In this document: one piece after another, positions 27,600 through 38,219 of the stretch
How the letters are laid out: the number at the start of each line of letters is the position of its first letter
Numbering within the stretch: the stretch's first letter is position 1
Source of the DNA: Dysidea avara
Taxonomy: Eukaryota; Porifera; Demospongiae; Dictyoceratida; Dysideidae
Length of the DNA: 64,000 nt
Direction: 5' to 3'
Assembly: GCF_963678975.1 (NCBI RefSeq)
Contig: NC_089285.1
Coordinates: 7,054,694-7,118,693 of the forward strand
Position numbers and translations under genes: made by a program
Notes under the pieces: model-generated
Told to the model about the DNA's origin: nothing
Seen by the model: the letters and a program-made list of their open reading frames with translations, nothing else
Database searches by the model: none

Positions 27600-29030
27600 G
27601 GAAGCATCTATTTGTGTCAACAATGGTAAAACTGGTCTGTAGAAATGTAACCAGCTGAGCAAAGAAACCAGACCCATTTGCATGTTCCTCAAACTCCATG
27701 TTACAGAATCCCTGTTATCTATTGTAATTATGAAAGAGTGGAATCCCAATGTTTCTTCAGTCTTGTATGATGAATAATTTAGGAGTGCACTTATGAAAAA
27801 GCTAGAAATTTGATTTTCACAGCAACAATATGGGAAATAATTTACAAGCACTCACTTAATCATAACTCACAGACAACCAGCTGGACAGACGGGACTCGGA
27901 TTAAAATTTTCACTACTTTTACCATAGGTGATGAACACCACATGGCATACATGTAGTAACTGGTTGCTTAACAATACTTACTAGGTAACTGTTGCCATAA
28001 TAAATGTACTTTTGGGCTATAGCAATGGTTGCTAAGTGTGGTTGTCTTTTGAAATGATTGTTTTTAAATGTGTTTGCTTAGCAACCATCTAGGACGGTGT
28101 TTGTCCAGAACCCATGTTAGCAAAAAAGCAGCCTGTGTAAGAGATATGAAGGCTGTATAAGACCTGTAATTACTTTCTGGGTAAGTAAGATTTGCTTCTA
28201 GGTGGGTTGTTTGTGCCAGCTTAAAATATGGGTGAAGCAAGTTCTTGAATGCGTTGTGAAAGCCTTTCATAATGAGCTGTACAGGAGTAAAACAACCGGA
28301 AAAGCAGTATCTAGCCTAGTAGACTACAAGGAATAACAAATTTATTTGTGATGAAAGGGAGCGTGTCCTGTACTTATGCAAACGGAAATGAAGGGCAGCC
28401 TTGTGGCTTTCTCAGTTTCTCTAAAGAATTTCTATCGGGAAACACAATAGGCAGATTATAAAACACTCCTGTGCATAATTTGTAGTTTGAATATAGTGTG
28501 AGATGCACTAGGACTATTCCAAAAGAGTGATTTTCGTCACGTATGGTATTTCTATGCTGGTTTTTCATGGCCTTGTTTTTTCAGGTATGCACCATTTTAA
28601 GGGCAAGACATACTTGAACAGTACTACTGTACTGTTTCATACAGTGGTTGTAGCAAACCCACATTTGTTTCTTAGCTGTTTGAAGCTTGCTTAGGGTATA
28701 TCCTAAGTGTATATGGCATCCACGGCATGGCATCCACCCAACCTTAGAATGTTTTCCGCAATGAAAATAACCTCTATGGAATAATCCTAGTGCATCTAGC
28801 ATCAAATCGACCTGAAGATACTTACAAAAGGAATTTAAAAGAAATCTCCCTGACCAAAATTTAAATAAGTTTACAAACTTTCAACAAAGATAAGGGACAT
28901 TAGTTTGCTCCATAAATTTTAGTATAGGTATTGGTCAGTTGTGGTTACTATCTTCACCTGGTAATTTTCATCATTTAAGCACCATGTCAGCAAGGTATGT
29001 GTAAAATTAGTCTTATTGAATTTTTTTTTA
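27600..29030. other. Interior of the MULE-like region, no recognised gene
   Basis: Several minus-strand open stretches of 60-75 codons exist (27690-27851, 28064-28270, 28374-28568, 28581-28805), but none shows a domain I recognise. A segment at about 27805-27855 resembles 49055-49105 (AAATT(C/T)GATTTTCACAGC...AATTTACAAGC), so it contains a dispersed repeat. Confidence 0.4.
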
Positions 29031-29125
29031 CAGAACACCCTGGGAAGACACCCCCCAATAGAAAATAAGACAACATGTAAGGAAGTACATTCTCTGAAAT
29101 ACTTGACACTATTATGTACTGACAG

Positions 29126-29308
29126 CGAATCGAAAATGAACTCGCTGTGGCAAGTGCAGTGGTTGCAAGCACCAAAACTGTGGAACGTGCCCTGAATGTT
29201 TGGATATTAAGCAGTTTGGGGGACAAGGGCGAAAAAAGAAGGCTTGTAGCATGAGAAAATGCTCAGCCCAGTCAGTTGAAACCATGACCTCTGCAGTTCA
29301 TGGCACAG
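29126..29308 (+). pseudogene. CXXC zinc-finger exon
   Basis: After acceptor GACAG, from 29143 the frame reads RCGKCSGCKHQNCGTCPECL, then DIKQFGGQGRKKKACSMRKC. This is the full eight-cysteine pattern of a CXXC domain (CGxCxxC...CGxCxxCxD...KFGGxG...C...C, with Q for F-adjacent K), the unmethylated-CpG-binding module of DNMT1, KMT2, CFP1, TET and KDM2 proteins. Two codons upstream of the domain an in-frame TGA (29137-29139) interrupts a basic stretch. It would be Arg (CGA) by one CpG transition. The exon ends GGCACAG|GTACAT in phase 1 and joins the next exons in frame. It lies inside the MULE-like region, so probably transposon cargo. Confidence 0.8.
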
Positions 29309-29730
29309 GTACATACATATGTAGGTTTATGTTTTTACTCAGAAAGGATGGGCATGTGCATGAGAGCACAAACATTTGTATTGAAATCATTCCCAAAGTC
29401 CTTGTACAGCATCCCCATAGTTCAGCCTAACAATGATTGAAGAAAGTGGTACATATATAATGCTACAGTCTGCGGTTAAAAGAAGTGGACACCGCCAACA
29501 CATCTTCACAGAAACGAGAAGCCTTTTCACTTGTTTTTATTTGGATTCTATAGTTTTTCACAACTAAATGTAATATCATGGCTATTGCCAAGACTTCTTA
29601 TTATGTCATCTTTATGTTCCCATTAGTAATATGTAATTAACTGTAAAAAATCGCTGTGCTTATAATAGTGTCCATCCTCTCTGACTTTTTTACTTTACCC
29701 CCACCCAATTCATTTTATTCCAATTAACAG

Positions 29731-29765
29731 ATATCTCTCAAAAAGACAATAAGAAATTGTTAGAA
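29731..29765 (+). CDS. Short linker exon between CXXC and OTU
   Basis: 35 nt, acceptor TTAACAG, donor GAA|GTAAGT. Entered in phase 1 it encodes DISQKDNKKLLE and leaves in phase 0, exactly joining the CXXC exon to the OTU exon. It is called on phase agreement and splice sites only. Confidence 0.5.
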
Positions 29766-29800
29766 GTAAGTGTGTAAATAAAATAATTTTAATAACAAAT

Positions 29801-30350
29801 GTGACTGAATTTTTTACAAAACCGTCAATGTACGCACTACATTACTTATGTAATAAACAGCATTTAAAAACAATTGGTAAAAAAACACAAGTTCTACAAA
29901 AACAACTTACACAAGTATTTATTGCCTCACTAGTTAGTGAATTAACACTCTACTCAACTAATCCTGGGTACCATTGGGTTTGCCTGTCCACTGGGAGTTT
30001 GGGAAGCTCTGTTTCATCTCTGTACACAGATTAGTTTCCAAGTTACATCTGTTTGTTTACGTTGCTGTGACAAAAGGATTTACTGACGATCTTTGCTCAG
30101 TGAATACACCTTCCTTATCGAGGACAGACGTATATATTGAACACTAACTATACCTCAGTAGATTGACAAATTCATGGTGAACGTTTCAACTTCATACATC
30201 ATTGCATCAGTAAGTTATGATTGTACACAGCTCAACTTACGAGGCTAAAACTTGGCAAGCCCATTCATCTGTTCCTATAGATAACATAAAACCAATAAAA
30301 TAAAATTTTAAAAGTGTGCGTACATTGACGGTTTTGTAAAATTGGGTCAC
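29801..30350. mobile_element. MITE with GTGAC...GTCAC ends
   Basis: The left end GTGACTGAATTTTTTACAAA with CCGTCAATGTACGCAC pairs with the right end GTGCGTACATTGACGG, then TTTTGTAAAATTGGGTCAC. An AAAT may be duplicated at both flanks. The ends resemble those of 34254-37297 (GTGACCCAGTCTG). It lies in the intron before the OTU exon. Confidence 0.7.
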
Positions 30351-30372
30351 AAATGTATTCAATGATGTTTAG

Positions 30373-30957
30373 AAACCTGTAGGCACAACAAAGTTGTCAC
30401 TTGCACCAGAATCCAGTAATCTAGCTAGTTTGGTCTCCGAGTCTAAGCCACCATCATCAATGCTAACAAACATTACAGATTTCTTGAAAGATCAAAATCA
30501 TAAAGTCCACATTGTGGCTGCTGATGGCAACTGCATGTACCGTGCTTTATCTCATCAATTGTGTACCAGTGAGGAAAATCATTTTTTATCTACGTAGTTT
30601 GTTACTGCAAGTGGTCAGGGATAACAGTGATATTACAGCAGGTACTGGATTGATGATATGCCTAGCGGAGTTGTTTTATTTGACCAACATGTAGAAGACA
30701 TTGGAAAACCTGGAATTTGGGGGACTCAAGTAGAACTTCAAGCGTATAGTGATTTTATTAATCTGGATGTATATGTTTGTTCACACAATGCTTATGGTAT
30801 TGTCCGATGGGAAAAGAAGGCTACTCCCAAAAATTGGATGAATCAGATTCCCCACAATCTATGTACAACTACAAGATGTAGACACATTGAACTGTCTGTT
30901 AGCAACAGCCACCACAACAGCATTGTACTACAACAGCGTTGTTCCCACTCAGGATGA
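30373..30957 (+). pseudogene. OTU-type cysteine protease domain, frameshifted
   Basis: After acceptor GTTTAG, about 45 codons of Ser-rich linker lead to KVHIVAADGNCMYRALSHQL, the OTU catalytic Asp/Cys loop (D-G-N-C). Continuing in other frames are LRSLLLQVVRDNS, YWIDDMPSGVVLF, GIWGTQVELQAYSDFINLDV and, near the end, HIELSVSNSHHNSIV, whose H-x-N-S matches the OTU catalytic His motif. A TAG at 30597 and at least two frame changes (near the T-run at 30585-30590 and around 30640) break the frame. OTU proteases cleave ubiquitin or related chains. Coupled upstream, in phase, to the CXXC exon. Confidence 0.75.
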
Positions 30958-30999
30958 GGTGCCACCACCTACTATCTTAGAACAACACTGTGATGCTGT

Positions 31000-33650
31000 T
31001 GTGATTGATTAAGTTATACGTATAATACAGCAGCAATGCAGAGAAACTAAGTAACTTCCTTGTATTTCCTTTGCTTATTGAAATGTTATGTTTGGTCATC
31101 AAAATATTTACTTTGAACGATTTATTAGTACAGTGGAGCCTGTGTTACTGGTCACCTGAATTAAGTGGTCGTCTTCATATAGCAGTCAAGGGACAAAAGT
31201 CCCAAATATCTTCCCATACAAATGCATGCGTTGTGGTCTGTATTGATCGGTCAACTGTCTAATGTGTATACCAGCCAGTCACAAATTCTCTGAATCTCTG
31301 TATACACTATACATACATGTAACTTTGACTCCATGTTTAGCAGTCACTGCCTTATAATGATCAGCTAGTGGTAGTTTGTTCGGTAAACACTTAATGTACC
31401 ATTGGTATACACGCAATTGTTATACTTTAATGAACACTTCATACCTGTCAGGCTTAACATATTTATTAGCCATTGGAAACCAGCTGACCTCTTTTGTAAC
31501 CATACCACTGACGCTAAGTACTGTTCTATGGAATGTTGTGGTTAGCAGATGTCTCTTAATATTAATTACCTTTTTTATGATGGTCGTAATCACTAAAATG
31601 TTGCTGACCATTCTGTGCAGGTTTCTCTAGCCACCTATACATATAAATGCCATTGATATCTGGTCCCAAGGTTACTGTAACAAACAGGTTCCACTGTAGT
31701 GTTGTTGTGATATAGGAAGTTGGTCACATATCATTTGACGAATGGAAGTGTTGTGGTACATGGAAATTTGCAAACTACACAAGACAAACATGGTATTTTT
31801 GTAAGCCAGAAGAAGTTTAGTTGCACTGGGGTGACTGTTTGCATTTTGATATAAAATTAAAAAATATGCATATTTCAGCTACTTTTAATTAATATCAACA
31901 ATTACAGTGAAATGATGGTTGTAGGTTCACCAGAGAGTCAAGACAACCTTAGCACAGGCTAGACTGATTTTAGACATGTTTTAAGATGCAGAGTTTAAAA
32001 ACTGATACCCACAAGGACATCAAATATGTTAGAGGTAAACTAAATACCTACTGTAATTAATGTCCACTTTGGGATCAAAAAAATTCATGCAATATAGATA
32101 AGGCAGCATAGCTAATACACCTATCAATATTATTGAGCCAGCCACACTCCCTTCTTTTCAGGTAAACGTGGGGTAATAGCAGGTGCTTTGATCCGGTTTG
32201 AACCTAAAATTTCTCTCACTGGTAGGGCATTTGACTACCACAAATTTATTTTGGTGCTGGACACTGTAAAGCTGAATAATAATAATATTAACTGGTTGCC
32301 TTCTGTAAGGAAACCTGTTTTCAAAAGTATCTTGAAATTATTGAGAATTAAAGTCAAATCCCACTTCCCGTAAGTGGCAGTATTGACAGGTATATTAGCA
32401 CAGTCTAAGCCCTGGTAATTTGGAGGGGGTAGGACAAGGCCACATCCACGCATAATAAAATCGTGTAAGTAGTGAAAATATTCACGTGAGCTGAATAGTC
32501 TCTGTTGAAAAAGTAGGGCAAGGGGCTCAACAGGGCTCGATGCATATTTCAGTTCTACTTACAGTAGCTTGTTGTTTGCAATGGTGTGATTCACAGTCAG
32601 AAAAACACAGCTGTTACAAAGTAATTAGACACACAGTGATGGTGATTAGTGGTGGTCATGACTTTCACGTCAACAGAAGCAGTACCATGATCATCAATGA
32701 TCATAATACAATAGTTGTTGTATGATTTGTTACTTTCAACAGTTGGTATTACTACGTAAAAACTAAATTAAAATATTTTTGTTAGCCTTTCATTTAGCAC
32801 TTCGTAGTGCACGTGGTCCTGTCCTACCCCCCCTGCTGGTAACTGGAGCACAATTGATCTGCATTCATGTTTAACCGTACATTTATGCACCTGTCATTCA
32901 TAACCCCCAGTATGGGATATGTAGGGGAAATCTTTGCCCACAAAATATCCTCTAGTCTTGTGCCCAGACAAGGGTCTAGTTGCCACGCAATAGAAACACT
33001 TGACTGGGTTACACAAAGCCATATAACATTACTATGACATCACATGTTACATAATCAAGGCCCATGACCTACTCCATTGGGGATAGGCAGTTTCTGCTTA
33101 AGCTGCAAGTGGTAATGTGAATACCATCAAAAACTATTGTCCACAGGAAATGATAAAAACATGAGTTTTAGTCACATGAAATATATAGAATACATTAAAC
33201 GCATTCTTGATTCTGATGGTGACTAATTTGGTTAGTTATAATCAATTTTTTTCTATTGTGTGTCACCAGACCAACATGATCTGGGGAGGAGAATAAGTAT
33301 CCCCCAGGTGTAAAATGTTTTCCACTGAAAAGTTTTTCATTTTGAACCTAATGTTTCATTTCAGTTTACAGATGATAGTAGAATTCCAACAGGGGGGTCT
33401 AATATAGTGGGTTCAAGGAATTGTCAAATTCTCATCCTGGGGGTATGGGGTTAACATTGATAGGTGCATTATAAACCCCAGGTTCATAGATTTAAATCTA
33501 TCAGTGGTTTGACATAGGGAGCCACATTTCTGTTACAGTGATGTAAAAATTATGCCTCAATTCACTTAAATAGTCCACCTACAACAACAGAACCAAGTCC
33601 TGCAATACCAGTAATCAACACGACCAGAGTCCTGATAATAAATTCAAACC
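31000..33650. other. Right interior of the MULE-like region, no gene recognised
   Basis: AT-rich with scattered short open frames and no domain, long repeat or RNA gene that I can support. G/C runs near 33300-33470 look like degraded MITE ends. Confidence 0.4.
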
Positions 33651-33659
33651 CACAATCAT

Positions 33660-34066
33660 AAGGTTAGCTCTAACGCACCTGTACACCGGTGGCGCGTACT
33701 AATCAGGTACCTCGTTGGGATGGTGATCGTCATCAAAACGTATCTATCTCAATTGCACAATCGAAGTTAATATCCTTTACTATAAAAAGGTACGGATGGT
33801 TCAATTGTACTAACGTGCAAGCGGCGTAATTTTTCCATACCGCGCTATTATTGTTCGGTGGTTTGGCGCAACTTAGCGCCAATGACTACGAGCAACGCCC
33901 GCAGGGCTACAATGCCACCAGCGATTGGCTATCGCTTTGGTGACAGTAGCCCGACTGTCACCGTCCACCGGTGGCAATAGCCTTTCGTGGCTCTAAGTGT
34001 CACCGGTATACAGGTGGCTATAGAGCCGGCCAAAAAAAAATGACAATGGATGCGCAATCCGCGATA
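33660..34066. repeat. Right subterminal repeat region of the MULE-like element
   Basis: GC-richer than its surroundings. It holds ACCGGTG/CACCGGT motifs at 33693, 33967 and 34001, and CGTGGCTCTAAG, the reverse complement of a motif near the left end (22110). It ends in the 26-bp inverted repeat. Confidence 0.6.
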
Positions 34067-34189
34067 GCAGTTACAATCAAAAATGCAACTGTGTCAAGAT
34101 CACATATCCACCCAACAATACTGACAAAGTTATAAACTGGCTGCTGTGGCTGTTCTAAGTGGCTAGCTAGCTACTTCTGGACGTGTTTC

Positions 34190-34202
34190 ATGGCTGAAAT
34201 TG
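34190..34202 (+). CDS. Possible minimal first exon (MAEI)
   Basis: ATGGCTGAAATTG|GTAAGT: an ATG in good context with an excellent donor after 13 nt. No downstream partner is recognised. Low confidence; may be chance. Confidence 0.12.
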
Positions 34203-34372
34203 GTAAGTTAGCTGTTATGGAGTATCTGGCTATAAATCTGTATTTGTAGCTATGTGACCCAGTCTGGGAAAACCGGGCTTAGCTATCGCCTATTTAGAAG
34301 TATCGAGAAACGCCGGTTTTAGTATTTAGTGTGTTGTAGCTCGCCAACAAAGAAGAGAGAGAGCTAAACTTA

Positions 34373-35119
34373 GGCCACTACAATGAGATAACTTGTTTCT
34401 CATCAACTTCTCATAGAGTAACACATGCGGGCGGGCGGGTTATCTCATTATTGCACAAGCCATAGCTATAAATTGCAGGATGTATATATTTGTACAAAAC
34501 CAGTATAATAATCCTTTATTTTAGGTTATTGGCTGGGTGCACACCAAGCACTGGTGCACACTAAGGGTAAAACTCCGACTGAGTTCACATAAACTTCAAC
34601 TTCAGTAACAAAGCTTTCATGTCCTTTACGAGACTTCCACCAGTCTTGGGGTCATGTATCATACCCCAGTACAGCAGCGGTGTTAGCACGTGTAGGCTAG
34701 TCAGTTTTATTAGGGGGAGGGGCTGTGCAAGCTTGTGGCAGAAGTAGCAACACTAAAGCTACTATGACTCTTCAGTAAGATATGATGGCCCTCCTACACA
34801 TAGGGCATGCAGGTCACAGTACCAATGCTAGTGTATATACACTGTAGCACTCACTGTTGATTCCTTGGTGGTTGTTGATGCTCCAGAAAGCACTCTAATC
34901 AACACAGAAGTAAAAAAAAGCCTCAAAAATAGTGTCTGTATCTCAATGGGATTGCAGTTTTCCATAGAAATAGTGCTTTTCTATGTGATAATTAAATCCA
35001 CTAACACTACACTCAAAAAAAGCCATGCTGCAATCTCGTGCAATAATGAGTTTGCATGGGCAAAAGAAAATTTTGGTGCGGGCGGTTGATGAGAAACAAG
35101 TTATCTCATTGTAGTGGCC
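34373..35119. mobile_element. PIF/Harbinger-like MITE with TTA target duplication
   Basis: The two ends are inverted repeats over about 38 bp (GGCCACTACAATGAGATAAC...TTGTTTCTCATCAAC). TTA flanks each side (34370-34372, 35120-35122), the three-base target of PIF/Harbinger elements. It is non-coding. Confidence 0.8.
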
Positions 35120-35173
35120 TTATAATGATGTATAAAATTATTAATGATCTTATATCCCCAAAGATTACTTTAC

Positions 35174-35649
35174 CAGGGGCGGATCCAGGAACTGGCTAGG
35201 GGAGGGGCACAAACAGGATACGTTGTAGGTGGTTGGAGAGACGGTCAGATTCGCTGCATTTTTGAAGCAACAAATAATCACCTCTTAGTAGTGTCTCACA
35301 GTTGATTTTTGCCATTTTGGCCTTTTCGGATGGTTGTGAAGTCTTAAAAGTTATTTAAAAGGCTCTAAATATCATTAAAACAGTAACACGATAATTACTT
35401 TTAGAGGCGCTTAATACGCACGACGGTGCTGGGGTGGCAATTTTACAGCTAGTTTGACTGGTTTGCTTTGGTTTCACGTGAATTTGTAATAAATGCTAGT
35501 AAAATGTACATAGTTTCATGAGTTATAAAACTGAACTTGGCCTGACACAAAGTTTAGTAGCTATTTTAATCAAAAGCATGGCTGCATGGCTCCTCCACTA
35601 TGGGGGGGGGGGCATTTGCCCCAAATGCCCCATGCTGGATCCGCCATTG
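35174..35649. mobile_element. hAT-like MITE (family 1, copy B), 5-bp TSD
   Basis: CAGGGGCGGATCCAGGA and TGGATCCGCCATTG ends with TTTAC duplicated (35169-35173, 35650-35654). The interior is the reverse complement of 4122-4567 over nearly its full length. Confidence 0.85.
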
Positions 35650-35686
35650 TTTACCCCTAATGTTTCGCGATTAAGAAAAGGATTCT

Positions 35687-36526
35687 CAGGGGCGGATCCA
35701 GGGGGGGGCCTTGGGGGCTGAAGCCCCCCCTTTATATTAGGCTTTACTTGATCAATATGCTGAGTATTACAATGAAATTTTGTCTTAGCATAATTATATG
35801 ATCACTAATAATACAAATACTCATAAAACTACCTTATAAACATCTTTCCAAGGTATTATCAGTGGATTTATGCTAAAGTTTATGCAACAAGGACCCGGAT
35901 CAGCATTGGAGGTGTACAAGATCGAGATACTCTAATAGAGCAGTCAGCTAACTACTCTAATAGAACATTCACTGGAAACATGTAGTTGGTTCTGTTATGG
36001 AATTTTTCCAAATCTGCCTGCACCTATACATACAATGAAGTGCATTGGTCTGTTTAAAGGGTTTCATTCATCTACTTTTGTAGTTAATATGTATGGCAAT
36101 ACTTAATTCAGGTACACAATTTCCATTGAAAATGCTCTCAGATTCAATCTTGTATTGTTCAAATTTCAAAATTTTCCACTTTCAACATTCTTATTCTAAC
36201 ATGCACCTATTCAGTGTTGTGCAATTGTGAGAGGGGTGCATCATGTACTTGGTTGTCTGTACCTACCCAAACTTTTCCATTAGCAAAATGCTTCAGAGAG
36301 CCATACCTATAATCTAAAGGCAGTATATAAAATATCTACAGGCAGAAAATATTATGAATTTTATGTGGAAATGTCTCCAAATTGCAGTATTTTAACATCT
36401 GTTTTTCAAAATTTTCCTGGGGGGCATGCCCCCAGACTCACCTAGTTCCAGCATGCTTCACTCTACCCAAGAGATTAGTACCTTGAGTTAGCCCCCCCCC
36501 TTTTATAAATCCTAGATCCGCCCCTG
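35687..36526. mobile_element. hAT-like MITE (family 2), 5-bp TSD
   Basis: CAGGGGCGGATCCAGGGGG and TAGATCCGCCCCTG ends with ATTCT duplicated (35682-35686, 36527-36531). It contains a tandem pair of CTCTAATAGA motifs (35929, 35953) and C-rich segments. The interior is unrelated to family 1. Confidence 0.85.
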
Positions 36527-37768
36527 ATTCTATAGGCAACTGATGACAAACATTGACTCAAGTAAATTTTCCTTTTTCCCCTCTGTAATTAAACTTTGGA
36601 ACCCCCTCCCCCCTATATAGTTAATTCCCCTTCCCTGGATAATTTTTGTAATAACTTAAGTAATTATATCTGTGCATTATATAGCTAGCTAATCATTTCA
36701 CATTTGTGATTTCTGCACAGTAAAAACAAATAGTAGTAATAATAATGGTTGAAGCTATGTGTACCAAATTTTCACACGTTTTACACCAATTCCTTACCTT
36801 CCACAGCATCCACTGTGCAAGTAGCCAACAACTAAGTTTCCTGCCATTTTAGATAGTTTTTAAACTGAAGTTGATTGTACCAGGCAAGCTGCAAAATGAG
36901 TGGGAGATGGCGGGCAAGATGGAAGGAGGGCAAGATGGGCAAGATGGTGTTCAAAAATTGAAATGGAAGGAGTGTGGATGAATTAGGCCAAGTTTTGGGC
37001 CATTGAGGTCTCAAAATTGGCTAAAATTAAAGGACATTTACAGCATACAGCAGAGGTACTTATTCAACACCACAGAGCTGTACAGCCACATACAGTCATC
37101 TCTAGGCTAACCAGAGCTCCATTAAGGCCCCACACCACACGTACGGATCACCACTGGTCTTGGGAAAAGCAGCCAGCAAAACCAGATCACTCAAGTCTAA
37201 CTGATTTTGATTGTGGAATTAAATAGTTTTGTGTCCTGGGTGAAAAATCGAATCTGCTGACATAGGCAATAAGACCAGCTTTCTCAGACTGGGTCACAAA
37301 TAGCCTTTTCAAAGCAGATATTTTCAAGCTCATAGACTCCCTAACTTGACATGCTTATAGCACATGCAGTTGAGTATCACATGAAAGAGATAATCTCTGA
37401 CGTAAATATCACACCAGATCAATAAAAGTATAGTGTGCATGACTATGACCTCCGTTGCAGTCCATAGATGGTTTGACCACTCAAAATATCTCCAGAGTAA
37501 GTCATTTTTTTTGTTGAGTACAATTAAACTAGTCTAATAATTGAAGCATGGTATACATATATAGCATTAACTAAGCATGGAGCATTACTTATGAAATTTA
37601 GAAAAATGCTCAGAGTCTTCTAAAACAGTTTCTTCCATCCAACCCTGTAAATGCTTTACCACCCATGCTTGAAAGTGTTTGTGAATCAGTTGAGTCAGAC
37701 CCAGTTAATGTATAAACTTTGCCTCAGTAAAAACTTTTTCCTGGCTACGCCACTAACTAGTCATAATA

Positions 37769-38212
37769 ATGTTACAAAAAAAAGTAAGGAAACAAGTATA
37801 AGGAATTTAAAGTTCGATTAGGGAAGGTAGGGAAACAAGGGAGGTCACCTAGACCTGTATATATACTAATGGATATTTAATCCCTACTAGTACACAGTAA
37901 AAACAAACTAGTGAACGTCACTACTAAATGTAGTGAACGTCACTACTAATGTCTGCCACAATACTCACTATTTTTGTGTAGTGACGTTCACTACTAACTT
38001 TGTAGTGAACGTCACTACATTGACCACCAAGTAGTGACGTTCACTACAAAAAGTAGTGAGTATTGTGGCAGAGCAATTCACTACTAAATTTTTACAGTGT
38101 ATGTATGCAGGTGTAAGTGACTCCCTTGTTTCCTACTTTTTTGCTACAATCCCTAATTGAACTTAAAATTCTTAATTTTTCCTTATACTTGTTTGTTTAT
38201 TTTTGTAACATT
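37769..38212. mobile_element. Outer fold-back MITE with a nested element
   Basis: The ends AATGTTACAAAAA and TTTTGTAACATT are inverted, followed inward by AACAAGTATAAGGAA and its complement. It resembles 20315-20600 in its inner arms. A second MITE (37893-38099) sits in its centre. Confidence 0.7.
37893..38099. mobile_element. Nested TA-flanked MITE with five GTGACGTTCAC palindromes
   Basis: CACAGTAAAAAC left end and TTTTTACAGTG right end, with TA on both sides (37891-37892, 38100-38101), as for Tc1/mariner elements. Internally AGTGAACGTCACT or its complement occurs five times (about 37909, 37930, 37979, 38003, 38031). The two halves also fold back on each other (CACAATACTCACT / AGTGAGTATTGTG). 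Confidence 0.75.
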
Positions 38213-38219
38213 AAATTGA

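Larger units (their letters stand above)
21948..34066. mobile_element. MULE-like composite element with 26-bp TIRs, nested and decayed
   Basis: The left end 21948-21973 (starts TATCGCGGATTGCACATCC) and the reverse complement of 34041-34066 (TATCGCGGATTGCGCATCC) match at 23 of 26 positions. Just inside both ends are CTTAGAGCCACG and several ACCGGTG palindromes (22090-22130; 33690-34015), probably subterminal binding sites. Between them lie MULE-transposase exons, a tandem array, a CXXC exon and an OTU exon, interrupted by at least three other elements. No 9-bp target duplication is visible at the outer ends (ATCATGCAT against GCAGTTACA), so the ends could belong to two copies of one family rather than one element. 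MULE assignment rests on the transposase segments. Confidence 0.55.
34254..37297. mobile_element. GTGACCCAGTCTG-ended element, split by nested insertions
   Basis: The left end GTGACCCAGTCTGGGAAAA and right end CAGACTGGGTCAC are inverted. The left 120 bp and the right 550 bp (36750-37297) each match parts of 45630-46262, an uninterrupted copy of the same family. The 2.3 kb between holds a Harbinger-like MITE (34373-35119) and two hAT-like MITEs (35174-35649, 35687-36526). Confidence 0.7.

Noticed and set aside
28064..28805. Minus-strand gene of several exons
   Set aside because: Open stretches exist but no domain is recognised, splice phases were not consistent, and composition is unremarkable.
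29033..29075. 43-nt exon (NTLGRHPPIENKTT) linking the MULE C-terminus to the CXXC exon
   Set aside because: Splice sites fit, but the upstream exon is in conflicting frames, so the link cannot be supported.
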